Program-made: the position numbers and the translations under genes
Notes under the pieces: model-generated
What the model saw: the letters and a program-made list of their open reading frames with translations, nothing else
The model's database searches: none
Told to the model about the DNA's origin: nothing
NCBI GenBank assembly: GCA_964535315.1
Contig: CAZHTS010000126.1
Span: 1-10,108 of the forward strand
From: CAZHTS01 sp964535315
Lineage (GTDB): Bacteria; Chloroflexota; Anaerolineae; Anaerolineales; Anaerolineaceae
Length of the DNA: 10,108 nt
Direction of reading: 5' to 3'
In this document: positions 1-6,382 of the stretch, one piece after another
Layout: each line of letters begins with the position of its first letter
Position numbering within the stretch: the stretch's first letter is position 1

Positions 1-2
1 TT

Positions 3-35
3 CCCTCCCTGAATTTCGTAGAAATTCGGGGAGGG
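3..35. repeat. Perfectly pairable hairpin, 15-bp stem with 3-nt loop
   Basis: The arm CCCTCCCTGAATTTC (3-17) pairs with GAAATTCGGGGAGGG (21-35) around the loop GTA, with one G-T wobble (T10/G28). The top of the stem is AT-rich and the base is a CCCTCCC/GGGAGGG clamp. A further GGGAGGGG copy of the clamp follows at 39-46. No T-run follows, so a classical intrinsic terminator is not well supported. It may instead be a dispersed extragenic palindrome or part of the 3' end of a gene to the left of the window. Confidence 0.6.
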
Positions 36-123
36 CCAGGGAGGGGTGCTTTAAAGACGTCCCCACCAACCCGTCCGTGCGTCCTTATCTCGGTCCCGCC
101 CGCCAACAGATTCGCTGCCCATT

Positions 124-156
124 TTGACGGCAAAAAAACAAAAGCTATGCTATAGT
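124..156 (+). promoter_or_regulatory. Candidate sigma-70-type promoter of the left operon
   Basis: A TTGACG -35 box lies at 124-129. TATGCT at 146-151 follows with a 16-nt spacer. TATAGT at 151-156, preceded by TGC as an extended -10, is an alternative -10. The spacer is A-rich (AAAAAAACAAAA). A start site near 158-163 would leave a leader of about 25-30 nt before the ATG at 189, with AGGAGAAG at about 175-182 as ribosome binding site. This is pattern recognition only. Confidence 0.55.
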
Positions 157-188
157 GAATGCTATATCTTATCCAGGAGAAGTGAGCC

Positions 189-920
189 ATGCCCCCAGAG
201 ACAGCCACCATCCCCCCGCTGCGACGCCCGACCGCTCAAACGCCGGAGGAAAAATCGCAGCCGGTAAAAACGCCGCCGCCCACCACGCCCGCCAGCGGCG
301 CCGAAAAGCCCAAGAAACGCCTGATCAACACCGAGAAACTCGGTCCGGCATTCTGGACCATTGCCAGCACCCTGTCTTTAATCGTTAACGTGATCCTGAT
401 CATTGTCATCGTGATCCTGGTACGACAGCTTTTCTCGCTCAAGGCGCTGGTCAACGATCAACTGCTCGGCGGGCTGTACAACAACTTCGTGCTGATGGAT
501 CAGGCGCGCATCAAGAGCACCATCCCGGTCAGCGCCGAGGTGCCGGCCAAATTTACCCTGCCGCTCGAGACCCAGACCGTGGTCGTGCTCAGCCAGGATA
601 CCTACATCCAGGGCGCGCGGGTTTCACTTTCCACCGGGGGACTGGCCATCGAACAGGCGCCCACCAACATCATCCTGCCGGCCGGCGCCCAACTGCCCGT
701 CTTCCTCAAACTCCAGGTGCCGGTGGACGAGAAAATCCCGGTCAACCTGAACGTGGCGGTCGACATCCCCCTCAATCAGACCGAACTGCACCAGCCGTTC
801 GTCGGGCTGCAAGAGGTGGTCGGGCCCTACCACAGCATGCTCAACGACCTGCCCAACTCGTGGAACGAGGCCGTCTGCGGCCCACAGCCCAACTTCCTGT
901 GCCGCCTGCTGTTACCCTGA
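189..920 (+). CDS. Membrane-anchored protein of unknown function
   Basis: The 243-residue protein begins with a Pro/Thr/Lys-rich, probably disordered cytoplasmic segment (residues 1-50). One strong transmembrane helix follows at about 55-79, with the basic KKR at 42-44 on its inner side. The remaining 165 residues would lie outside the membrane. They are rich in Val, Pro and Thr, with alternating hydrophobic residues typical of beta structure, and end in two cysteines (C230 and C238). There is no cleavable signal peptide and no catalytic motif I can name. The start is set by a good AGGAGAAG ribosome binding site a few bases upstream. It is the first gene of the operon; only 10 nt separate it from the M16 peptidase gene, so a scaffold or accessory role for that peptidase is possible but unproven. 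I do not recognise a characterised family. Confidence 0.85.
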   Translation: MPPETATIPPLRRPTAQTPEEKSQPVKTPPPTTPASGAEKPKKRLINTEKLGPAFWTIASTLSLIVNVILIIVIVILVRQLFSLKALVNDQLLGGLYNNFVLMDQARIKSTIPVSAEVPAKFTLPLETQTVVVLSQDTYIQGARVSLSTGGLAIEQAPTNIILPAGAQLPVFLKLQVPVDEKIPVNLNVAVDIPLNQTELHQPFVGLQEVVGPYHSMLNDLPNSWNEAVCGPQPNFLCRLLLP

Positions 921-930
921 ACGAGACGCC

Positions 931-2229
931 ATGACATCCACCCTGAAAACCAGGCTGGCCAACGGCCTGACCGTCCACCTCAAAGAGATCCACACCGCCC
1001 CGATCATCAGTCATTGGGTCTGGTACCGGGTCGGCTCGCGCGACGAAGTGCCCGGATTGACGGGGATCTCGCACTGGGTGGAACACATGCAATTCAAAGG
1101 CACCACTCAATTCCCGGCCGGGGTGTTGGATCGCGCCATTTCGCGCGACGGTGGTTTCTGGAACGCTTTCACCTACCTGGATTGGACCACCTACTTTGAA
1201 ACGCTGCCGGCGGATAAGATCGACCTCGGGTTGCAGCTGGAAGCCGACCGCATGGTCAACAGCCTGTTTGAAGAGGAAGAGGTCGAGTCGGAACGCACGG
1301 TCATCATCGCCGAGCGTGAGGGCAGCGAAAATGAGCCGCTGTTCCGGCTGAGCGAGGCGATGCAAAACGCCGCCTTTCGCCGGCACGCCTATCATCACGA
1401 AATCATCGGCGAAAAAGTAGATCTGCAAGAAAAAATTCGGCGCGACGACCTCTACCGCCATTACAACACCTATTACCGCCCCAACAATGCCGTGGTGGCG
1501 GTGGCCGGTGACTTTGTCGCCGCAGATATGCTGCGCCGCATCGAAGAACTGTACGGCGGGCTGCCGGCGGGAGCGCCGCCGCCGCGCCTGGCGCAGCCCG
1601 AACCGCCGCAAGACGGTGAACAGCGCATCGAATTGAGCGGCCCCGGCGAGACCACCTACCTGCAAATCGCTTATCGCTCGGCGGCAGCGGCCAGCCCGGA
1701 TTTCTTTGCACTCTCGGTGCTCGACAGTCTGTTGACCGGGCCGAGCGGGCTCAACATGTTCGGCGGCGGCGGCATTTCCAACAAAACCAGCCGTCTGTAC
1801 CGGGCGCTGGTGGAAAGCGAACTGGCCGTCAGCGTACACGGCGGGCTGCAGGCCACCATCGACCCCTTCCTGTACGACATGACCATTACCCTGCGCCCGG
1901 AGCGCAGCGTGCAGGACGTGCTGGCCTGCATGGACGAACAGGTGCGGCGTCTGCAAGACAACCCCGTGTCGCCCGAAGAAATTGGGCGCGCCATCAAGCA
2001 AGCGCGCGCCCTGTTTGCCTACGGCAGCGAAAACATCACCAACCAGGCCTTCTGGCTGGGTTACGCCGAAATGTTTGCCAGTTACGACTGGTTCGAGCAC
2101 TACGTCGAACGCCTGGAACAGGTCAGCCCCGAACAGGTGCAGCGCATGGCGCAGACCTACCTGGCGAAGGATCACCGTATCGTCGGCGTTTACCTGCCGG
2201 ATGGCAGCCCGGGAGAAGAAGACGAATGA
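931..2229 (+). CDS. M16B family zinc peptidase, catalytic (zinc-binding) subunit
   Basis: This 432-residue protein has the inverted zinc motif of the pitrilysin/insulinase clan: H48-W-V-E51-H52, with the third ligand E128 in VIIAERE, 76 residues after H52 as is usual in M16. NAFTYLDWTTYFE (78-90) matches the NAxTxxDxTxY stretch that follows the active site. The length and the two-lobed layout fit M16B, in which each polypeptide is half of the clamshell. The C-terminal half lacks the Arg/Tyr pair that positions substrate: L293 and V300 stand there. It should therefore need a partner, which the next gene supplies. There is no signal peptide or membrane segment, so a cytoplasmic site is expected. 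The likely role is degradation of peptides or small unfolded proteins. The stop overlaps the next start in ATGA. Confidence 0.93.
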   Translation: MTSTLKTRLANGLTVHLKEIHTAPIISHWVWYRVGSRDEVPGLTGISHWVEHMQFKGTTQFPAGVLDRAISRDGGFWNAFTYLDWTTYFETLPADKIDLGLQLEADRMVNSLFEEEEVESERTVIIAEREGSENEPLFRLSEAMQNAAFRRHAYHHEIIGEKVDLQEKIRRDDLYRHYNTYYRPNNAVVAVAGDFVAADMLRRIEELYGGLPAGAPPPRLAQPEPPQDGEQRIELSGPGETTYLQIAYRSAAAASPDFFALSVLDSLLTGPSGLNMFGGGGISNKTSRLYRALVESELAVSVHGGLQATIDPFLYDMTITLRPERSVQDVLACMDEQVRRLQDNPVSPEEIGRAIKQARALFAYGSENITNQAFWLGYAEMFASYDWFEHYVERLEQVSPEQVQRMAQTYLAKDHRIVGVYLPDGSPGEEDE

Positions 2230-3503
2230 CCATTTCCGTGAGTTCGCTTCCCGGCCCAGACGATATCAGCCGCACCACGCTGAACAACGGCATCGTCGTC
2301 CTGATCCGCCGGAACGAATACAGCCCATCGGTGGTGATCACCGGTTACCTGACCAGCGGCAGCCAGTTCGACCCTCCCGAGCGGTTGGGACTGGCGCATT
2401 TTACCGCCCTGGCGCTGATGCGCGGCACGCAGCGCCGCAATTTTCAGCAGATTTACGATGCGCTCGAATCGGCCGGAGCCAGCCTGAGCTTTGGCGCCAG
2501 CGTGCACACCGCCGCCTTTGGCGGCCGGGCGCTGGCCGAAGACCTGCCGCTGCTGCTCGACCTGCTGGCCGAAGCGCTGCGCCGGCCCGTTTTCCCCAAA
2601 GAACAGGTCGAACGGCTGCGCGCCCAGTTGCTCACCAGCCTGGCCATCCGCGCCCAGGATACCGCCGACGTGGCCTCGCTGGTCTTTGACGAGACCATCT
2701 ACCCCAACCACCCTTACGGACGCCCCGAAGATGGCTACCCCGAAACGATCCAACCCATCACCCGCCAGGAACTGGTGGACTTCCACCAACGGCACTACGG
2801 CCCGCTGGGCATGGCGCTGGTGGTGGTCGGGGCGGTCACGCCAGAAGAAGTGATCGAACAGGTCGACCGCGCCCTGGGCGACTGGAACAACCCGGCCCAG
2901 CCCGGTCACCCGGCCCTGCCCATCCCGCAGCCGCTGCCCGCCACCGTACGCCTGCACCGCCCCATCCCCGGCAAAACGCAAACCGACCTGGTGCTGGGCA
3001 CCCTCGGCCCGCGCCGCTCCGCCCCCGATTACCAGGCCGCCTCGCTGGGCAACAACATCCTCGGCCAGTTTGGCATGATGGGCCGCATCGGCGACGTGGT
3101 GCGCGAACAGGCCGGGCTGGCCTACCACGCCAGCGCCAGCCTGAATTCCTGGATCGACTCGGGCTCGTGGGAGGTTTCGGCCGGGCTCAACCCGGCCAAC
3201 CTGGAACGCGCCATCCAGTTGATCCTGGCAGAACTGCGCCGCTTCACCAACGAAATGGTCAGCGTCGAGGAACTGGAAGACAGCCAGGCCAATTACATCG
3301 GCCGGCTGCCGCTCTCGCTCGAATCTAACAGCGGGGTGGCTAACGCTCTGCTCAAGCTCGAACGTTTTCAGCTCGGCCTGGATTATTACCGCCGCTACCC
3401 GTCGCTGGTCAGCGCCGTAACCCGTGAAGAGGTGCTCGAAACCGCCCGGCGCCACCTGCTGCTCGACCGCCTGGCCATCGTCAGCGCCGGCCCGGAGGGA
3501 TGA
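2226..3503 (+). CDS. M16B family non-catalytic subunit (Arg/Tyr-bearing partner)
   Basis: This 425-residue M16 homologue is collinear with its upstream neighbour but has lost the zinc site. HxxEH has become H58-F-T-A61-L62, and the position of the third ligand is S138. It keeps the substrate-carboxylate-binding pair, R293 and Y300 in VVREQAGLAY, at exactly the positions where the catalytic subunit has Leu and Val. In the Sphingomonas M16B pair SPH2681/SPH2682 and in mitochondrial processing peptidase, active enzyme forms from two such halves, so I infer an obligate heterodimer. Glycine-rich turns such as GNNILGQFGMMGR (275-287) match the flexible loop region of M16B. The start overlaps the previous stop by 4 nt (ATGA), which favours equimolar synthesis. 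There is no export signal. Confidence 0.92.
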   Translation: MTISVSSLPGPDDISRTTLNNGIVVLIRRNEYSPSVVITGYLTSGSQFDPPERLGLAHFTALALMRGTQRRNFQQIYDALESAGASLSFGASVHTAAFGGRALAEDLPLLLDLLAEALRRPVFPKEQVERLRAQLLTSLAIRAQDTADVASLVFDETIYPNHPYGRPEDGYPETIQPITRQELVDFHQRHYGPLGMALVVVGAVTPEEVIEQVDRALGDWNNPAQPGHPALPIPQPLPATVRLHRPIPGKTQTDLVLGTLGPRRSAPDYQAASLGNNILGQFGMMGRIGDVVREQAGLAYHASASLNSWIDSGSWEVSAGLNPANLERAIQLILAELRRFTNEMVSVEELEDSQANYIGRLPLSLESNSGVANALLKLERFQLGLDYYRRYPSLVSAVTREEVLETARRHLLLDRLAIVSAGPEG

Positions 3504-3901
3504 GGCGCCCGATTGGCATGTTGCTGCGCAGCGGCGTTGACCTGCTCGAAATCAACCGTCTGGCGGAACTCTCCCCCGCCATCCGCCGGCGCTTTTTGCA
3601 GCGCGTCTACACCCCCGGCGAACAGGCCGACGCCAACGACGACAACGCCACCCTGGCCGGGCGCTTTGCCGCCAAGGAGGCGGTGGCCAAAGCGCTGGGC
3701 TGCGGCATCGGCCAGGTCGGCTGGCAGGAGATCGAAATTCGCCGCGGCGCAGACGGGCAGCCCGAACTGACGCTGCACGGACGGGCGGCGCAACGCGCCG
3801 CAGAATTGGGTCTGGACACCTGGTCGTTGAGCATCAGTCACAGCCGCAGTCACGCCGTTGCCCTGGTGGTGGCGCTGGGCGCACCCGAGAACCCGGCATG
3901 A
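3500..3901 (+). CDS. acpS: Holo-[acyl-carrier-protein] synthase
   Basis: AcpS transfers 4'-phosphopantetheine from coenzyme A to the serine of acyl carrier protein, making it active for fatty acid synthesis. The 133 residues fit the usual 120-130. The first Mg-binding motif is GVDLLEINR, with D14 as metal ligand. The second is FAAKEAVAKALG, with E60 as metal ligand and K64. The C-terminal SISHSRSHAVALVVAL (111-126) is the family signature of the trimer interface. The ATG at 3500 overlaps the previous stop as ATGA, but the GGAGG at 3494-3498 is only one base from it. The in-frame ATG at 3518 would give a more typical AcpS N-terminus (MLLRSGVD), so the true start could be either. The gene ends in another ATGA overlap with the phosphoesterase gene. 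Confidence 0.95.
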   Translation: MRRPIGMLLRSGVDLLEINRLAELSPAIRRRFLQRVYTPGEQADANDDNATLAGRFAAKEAVAKALGCGIGQVGWQEIEIRRGADGQPELTLHGRAAQRAAELGLDTWSLSISHSRSHAVALVVALGAPENPA

Positions 3902-4545
3902 AGATCCTCTCGGTCAGCGACGTCGAGCTGAGTTTTATCTACAGCCAGCAGATCGTCAGCCGCTTTGGCGACGTCGACCTGGTGATCAGTTGCGGCGACC
4001 TGCCCTATTATTATCTTGAATACATCATCAGCATGCTCAACCGGCGGCTGTACTTTGTCCACGGCAATCACGCCAGCCGGGTGGAACATTGGGACGAAGG
4101 CGCCATCCGCCACGGGCCGTGGGGCGCCATCGACCTGCACCAACGCGGCGTACGCGACGAGAGTGGGCTGCTCCTGGCCGGCATCGAGGGCTGTCTGCAA
4201 TACAATTACGGCCCGCACCAGTACAGCCAGGGCGACCTGTGGCTCAAGGTTTTTGCGCTGACGCCGCGGCTGTTTTACAACCGCCTGCGCTACGGGCGCT
4301 ACCTGGACGTATTCGTCACCCACGCCGCGCCCTGGAAGATTCAGGATCGCGAAGACCGCCCGCACCGCGGCAGCCGCGCCTTTCGCTGGCTGGATCGCGT
4401 CTTCCGCCCACAGGTGCACCTGCACGGTCACATCCACATCTACCGCCAGGATACGGTCACCGAAACGCAATTTTACCAGACGCGCGTGATCAACACCTAC
4501 GGCTATAAGCTTACGACCCTCGACCTATCTCCCCGCGGACGCTGA
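3898..4545 (+). CDS. Calcineurin-like metallophosphoesterase family protein
   Basis: The 215-residue protein has the order of motifs of the two-metal phosphoesterase fold: SD8-V-E10 near the N-terminus, GD34-LPYY, G-N57-H58, H142 in VTHAAP, and G177-H178-I-H180. Two usual positions differ: the first motif is D-x-E instead of D-x-H, and GNH is followed by Ala instead of Asp or Glu. The metal site is therefore somewhat non-standard, though the other ligands are present. The substrate cannot be told; relatives hydrolyse phosphomonoesters, phosphodiesters or cyclic nucleotides. There is no signal peptide or membrane segment, so it should be cytoplasmic. The start is fixed by the ATGA overlap with acpS. 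It is the last gene of the operon, and its final 21 nt overlap the end of the opposing immunity gene. Confidence 0.88.
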   Translation: MKILSVSDVELSFIYSQQIVSRFGDVDLVISCGDLPYYYLEYIISMLNRRLYFVHGNHASRVEHWDEGAIRHGPWGAIDLHQRGVRDESGLLLAGIEGCLQYNYGPHQYSQGDLWLKVFALTPRLFYNRLRYGRYLDVFVTHAAPWKIQDREDRPHRGSRAFRWLDRVFRPQVHLHGHIHIYRQDTVTETQFYQTRVINTYGYKLTTLDLSPRGR

Positions 4546-5061
4546 GTCGCGGGGCGCAGCCGGAGAGGGGGACCATCTGAAATCGGAAAGAAGTTCAGCA
4601 AGCCGGATCTCTACAACGCCGCCTCCAAATAAGCCGTCTTCAGGCAAACCGGCTGCTTCATTCGCATCAACCACTGTCTGTCGAGCAAGTTGCAATCTCC
4701 CCGAGCTATCCTCTTGATACTCGCGAACGAATGCCTTGTGAGGAAAGAGGGGGTCCGTAAGGCCAAATTTGGGCAGCGGCCATTCTTCTTTTAAGAACGG
4801 CCGTGTACTTTTTATTATGGGCCAACTGCCATTAATAATCCCCAGACAACCAAACTTCACGACGAGTAGAGCTTCCTCCGGCTTTTTTTTCCAGGTTTCT
4901 TCATCGTTTGGAATTTGATCATAGCGTGGCCCAAAGAAATAGCCTAACCCGCTTTTAACGCTACGACCACCGCTCACAAGTATGCCAGGCGCATACCCGC
5001 CGGAACGAAGCGGCACCGCAAACCAGAGCCCTTCGCGGCACTTAATCGTTTTGTTCCCCAC
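4525..5061 (-). CDS. Imm26 family immunity protein (orphan)
   Basis: The protein matches my memory of the Imm26 family, immunity proteins of bacterial polymorphic toxin systems. Seen in order are GLWFAVPLRSGGYAPG (11-26), GYFFGPRYDQIP (40-51), KFGCLGIINGSWP (69-81) and WPLPKFG (94-100). Such proteins are cytosolic and neutralise a cognate nuclease-like or other toxin; here no toxin gene is in view. I place the start at the GTG at 5061, because AGGAGA (5073-5068) lies 6 nt upstream and family similarity begins just after it; an in-frame ATG at 5145 would add 28 residues without resemblance. This gives 178 residues. The last 16 or so residues (SPSPAAPRDSASAGR) are encoded in the high-GC tail shared with the phosphoesterase gene, as if the original stop had been lost. 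Base composition is clearly lower than in the neighbours, a sign of transfer. Confidence 0.8.
   Translation of the reverse strand: MGNKTIKCREGLWFAVPLRSGGYAPGILVSGGRSVKSGLGYFFGPRYDQIPNDEETWKKKPEEALLVVKFGCLGIINGSWPIIKSTRPFLKEEWPLPKFGLTDPLFPHKAFVREYQEDSSGRLQLARQTVVDANEAAGLPEDGLFGGGVVEIRLAELLSDFRWSPSPAAPRDSASAGR
4531..4554. terminator. GC hairpin at the tail-to-tail gene junction, possible bidirectional terminator
   Basis: CCCCGCG (4531-4537) pairs with CGCGGGG (4548-4554) around a 10-nt loop that contains the stop codon of the phosphoesterase gene. The hairpin lies within the 21-nt overlap of the two convergent genes and just beyond it, so it could end or slow transcription from both sides. Neither side has a clear T-run, so a factor-independent terminator is only a possibility. 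The adjoining GCGCAGCCGGAGAGGGGG suggests it may be part of an intergenic repeat. Confidence 0.4.
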
Positions 5062-5161
5062 AGCTTTTCTCCTGCATCGATCGCCATTCCTCTCTAACCG
5101 TACGCGCAGATGGAGTAAACGAGCCGCAGAGCGCCATTTCCGCAATCACGGGCGTGTCCAC
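5042..5161 (-). CDS. Short ORF overlapping the immunity gene start; small gene or remnant
   Basis: A 39-codon ORF runs from GTG at 5161 to TAA at 5044-5042 and overlaps the first 20 nt of the Imm26 gene in another frame. An AGGGA sequence (5174-5170) lies 8 nt before the GTG. The predicted peptide begins VDTPVIAEMALCGSFTPSAR and continues with a charged part (REEWRSMQEK), reading like normal soluble protein. An in-frame TAG lies just upstream, so it cannot extend further as it stands. It may be the 3' remnant of an upstream partner gene (in toxin-immunity loci the toxin end often overlaps the immunity start), a small coupled leader gene, or chance. I recognise no family. Confidence 0.3.
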   Translation of the reverse strand: MDTPVIAEMALCGSFTPSARTVREEWRSMQEKSCGEQND

Positions 5162-5184
5162 AACCGTTATCCCTGACTACATAT

Positions 5185-5193
5185 TTTATATCA
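5185..5193 (-). promoter_or_regulatory. Candidate extended -10 promoter for the immunity gene
   Basis: On the minus strand TGA-TATAAA (5193-5185) matches an extended -10 element. A start site near 5178 would precede the short ORF at 5161 and the Imm26 gene at 5061. No good -35 box lies at the normal distance (TTGCCC is too far away). This is weak, sequence-only evidence. Confidence 0.3.
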
Positions 5194-5239
5194 CACATGC
5201 ACACTCTTTTTTATGGGCAATCACCCGTCCGGTCACCCC

Positions 5240-5267
5240 TTGACAGCCCGCTAAATCGGTGTATACT
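5240..5267 (+). promoter_or_regulatory. Near-consensus sigma-70 promoter of the membrane protein/regulator operon
   Basis: A consensus -35 TTGACA (5240-5245) is separated by 16 nt from the -10 box TATACT (5262-5267). The expected start site is at about 5274. The -10 box lies inside the left arm of a perfect palindrome, so repression by blocking RNA polymerase is expected. The leader to the ATG at 5305 is about 30 nt and carries AAGGAG at 5294-5299. Confidence 0.75.
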
Positions 5268-5289
5268 GGTTTACAGCGTAAACCAGTAT
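5263..5289. promoter_or_regulatory. Perfect 27-bp palindromic operator
   Basis: ATACTGGTTTAC (5263-5274) is followed by AGC and then GTAAACCAGTAT (5278-5289), the exact reverse complement of the first arm. Twelve-bp perfect arms around a 3-nt centre, placed over the -10 box and start site, are what a dimeric winged-helix repressor would bind. The regulator gene at 6041-6367 in the same operon is the natural candidate, which would make the operon autoregulated. An RNA hairpin in the 5' leader is a less likely alternative because transcription should start inside the palindrome. Confidence 0.75.
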
Positions 5290-5304
5290 CCATAAGGAGC
5301 AAGA

Positions 5305-6060
5305 ATGCACATCACCTCGCCGGTATTACCCGGCCCGCTCAACGAAGTCAAAAAACGCGCCGTGCGCGCCTGGTGGGAGGACGGCATCGCCGACCTGCTG
5401 CTGGCGCCGGGGCTGCTTTTATTGGGCATCTGGATGCACGGCCTCACCGCCCTGGCCGAATACCCGCTGGCGGGCTGTCCCTGGCCGCTCTCACTGGCGC
5501 CCGAGGGCCCCTCCACCAGACTCATCCTCGGCCTGCTGTGGGGCGCCGGCGGTTTTGCGCTGGTGCTGCTCTACCTGCTGCCCATCTTTTTCGTGGTCAA
5601 GAAGCTCAAGCGGCGCTTCATCGCCCCCATCCGCGGCGAAATCAACCACCCGTTCTGGGTGCCGGTCGAAACCAGCCTGGCGCTCATTTACCTGGTCGGG
5701 TTTGCCCTGGCGGCCTTTGGACTGGTGCAGCTCAACCGCCTGGTGACCGGCGATCTACGTTACACCTCGGCCGTGTTCAGCGCCTCGTTTGCGATGATCA
5801 ACCTGGCCCTCGGGCTGGTCTATCACCTGCGGCGCTACCTCGTCCTGGCCGCCGCCGGCCCGCTGCTGACCTGCGCCGCCGAATGGTTCCTGGTGGAACA
5901 CGCCAGCCGGGCGACCGGCCCGCAGCATTTCTTGCAGGCCTCGGCCTATAACGGCCACCCGCTGCTCACCCTGTGCATCTGGGCCGGCCTGTATGCGCTG
6001 TGCGGGGCCTACGGGCTGTACCGCACCCTGAAGGTGAACCATGACAACCCCAGCGCCTGA
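5305..6060 (+). CDS. Polytopic membrane protein of unknown function
   Basis: The 251-residue protein has a short basic N-terminus ending in KKRAVRAWWEDGIADLLLAP (16-35). Hydrophobic stretches at about 31-52, 73-98, 122-142, 155-174, 178-196 and 218-238 suggest five or six transmembrane helices. A basic cytoplasmic loop (KKLKRRF, 99-105) lies between the second and third. The aromatic R-x-W-W-E-D-G motif just before the first helix recalls membrane proteins that I remember sitting beside winged-helix regulators in Chloroflexota and Firmicutes; no function is established to my knowledge. The start is well supported by AAGGAG (5294-5299), 5 nt from the ATG. The gene is first in an operon, and its last 20 nt overlap the regulator gene. 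It could be a transporter-like, sensor or envelope-stress protein; the sequence does not decide. Confidence 0.85.
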   Translation: MHITSPVLPGPLNEVKKRAVRAWWEDGIADLLLAPGLLLLGIWMHGLTALAEYPLAGCPWPLSLAPEGPSTRLILGLLWGAGGFALVLLYLLPIFFVVKKLKRRFIAPIRGEINHPFWVPVETSLALIYLVGFALAAFGLVQLNRLVTGDLRYTSAVFSASFAMINLALGLVYHLRRYLVLAAAGPLLTCAAEWFLVEHASRATGPQHFLQASAYNGHPLLTLCIWAGLYALCGAYGLYRTLKVNHDNPSA

Positions 6061-6367
6061 CCCCGCGTACAACGAGATCACCAACATCGACCGCTTTCTG
6101 CACGAACCGGCCCGGCTGGTCATCATGGCGGCGCTGATGGGCTGCGAAAGCGCCGACTTCCAGTCGCTGCTGGCCCTGACCGGGCTGAACAAGGGCAATC
6201 TTTCGGCCCAGGCGATCAAACTGGAAGAAGCCGGGTATCTGACGGTCGAAAAAGGCTTTCGCGGCCGCACCCCCTACACCCTGTACCGGCTGACGCCGGC
6301 CGGCCTGCAGGCGCTGCAAACCTACAGTTCACAACTGCGCCGCACGCTGGATCATTTACAAAAATAA
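6041..6367 (+). CDS. Winged-helix transcriptional regulator (HTH_34-like)
   Basis: This 108-residue protein is a single winged helix-turn-helix domain. NIDRFLHEPARLVIMAAL (15-32) forms the first helix with the typical HEPxR motif. DFQSLLALTGLN (39-50) leads into the recognition helix at about 50-63 (NKGNLSAQAIKLEEAG). The wing is GYLTVEKGFRGRTPYTLYRLT (65-85), followed by a dimerisation-type C-terminal helix. This pattern is that of the HTH_34/ArsR-MarR-like DNA-binding regulators with no ligand domain. The start ATG lies inside the preceding gene (20-nt overlap) with a modest AAGGTG 4 nt upstream, implying coupled translation. It probably binds the palindrome at 5263-5289 as a dimer and represses its own operon. 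What relieves repression is not visible; there is no obvious cysteine or metal motif (a single Cys at position 35). Confidence 0.9.
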   Translation: MTTPAPDPAYNEITNIDRFLHEPARLVIMAALMGCESADFQSLLALTGLNKGNLSAQAIKLEEAGYLTVEKGFRGRTPYTLYRLTPAGLQALQTYSSQLRRTLDHLQK

Positions 6368-6382
6368 ACAGAGAGGATAATC

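Noticed and set aside
841..3455. Long minus-strand open frames opposite the two M16 genes (841-2175 and 2190-3455)
   Set aside because: The plus strand encodes clear M16 proteins with catalytic motifs; the opposite frames are low-complexity antisense artefacts of GC-rich codon usage.
5062..5145. ATG at 5145 as start of the immunity protein
   Set aside because: The GTG at 5061 has a strong AGGAGA 6 nt upstream and family similarity starts there; the extra 28 residues do not resemble the family.
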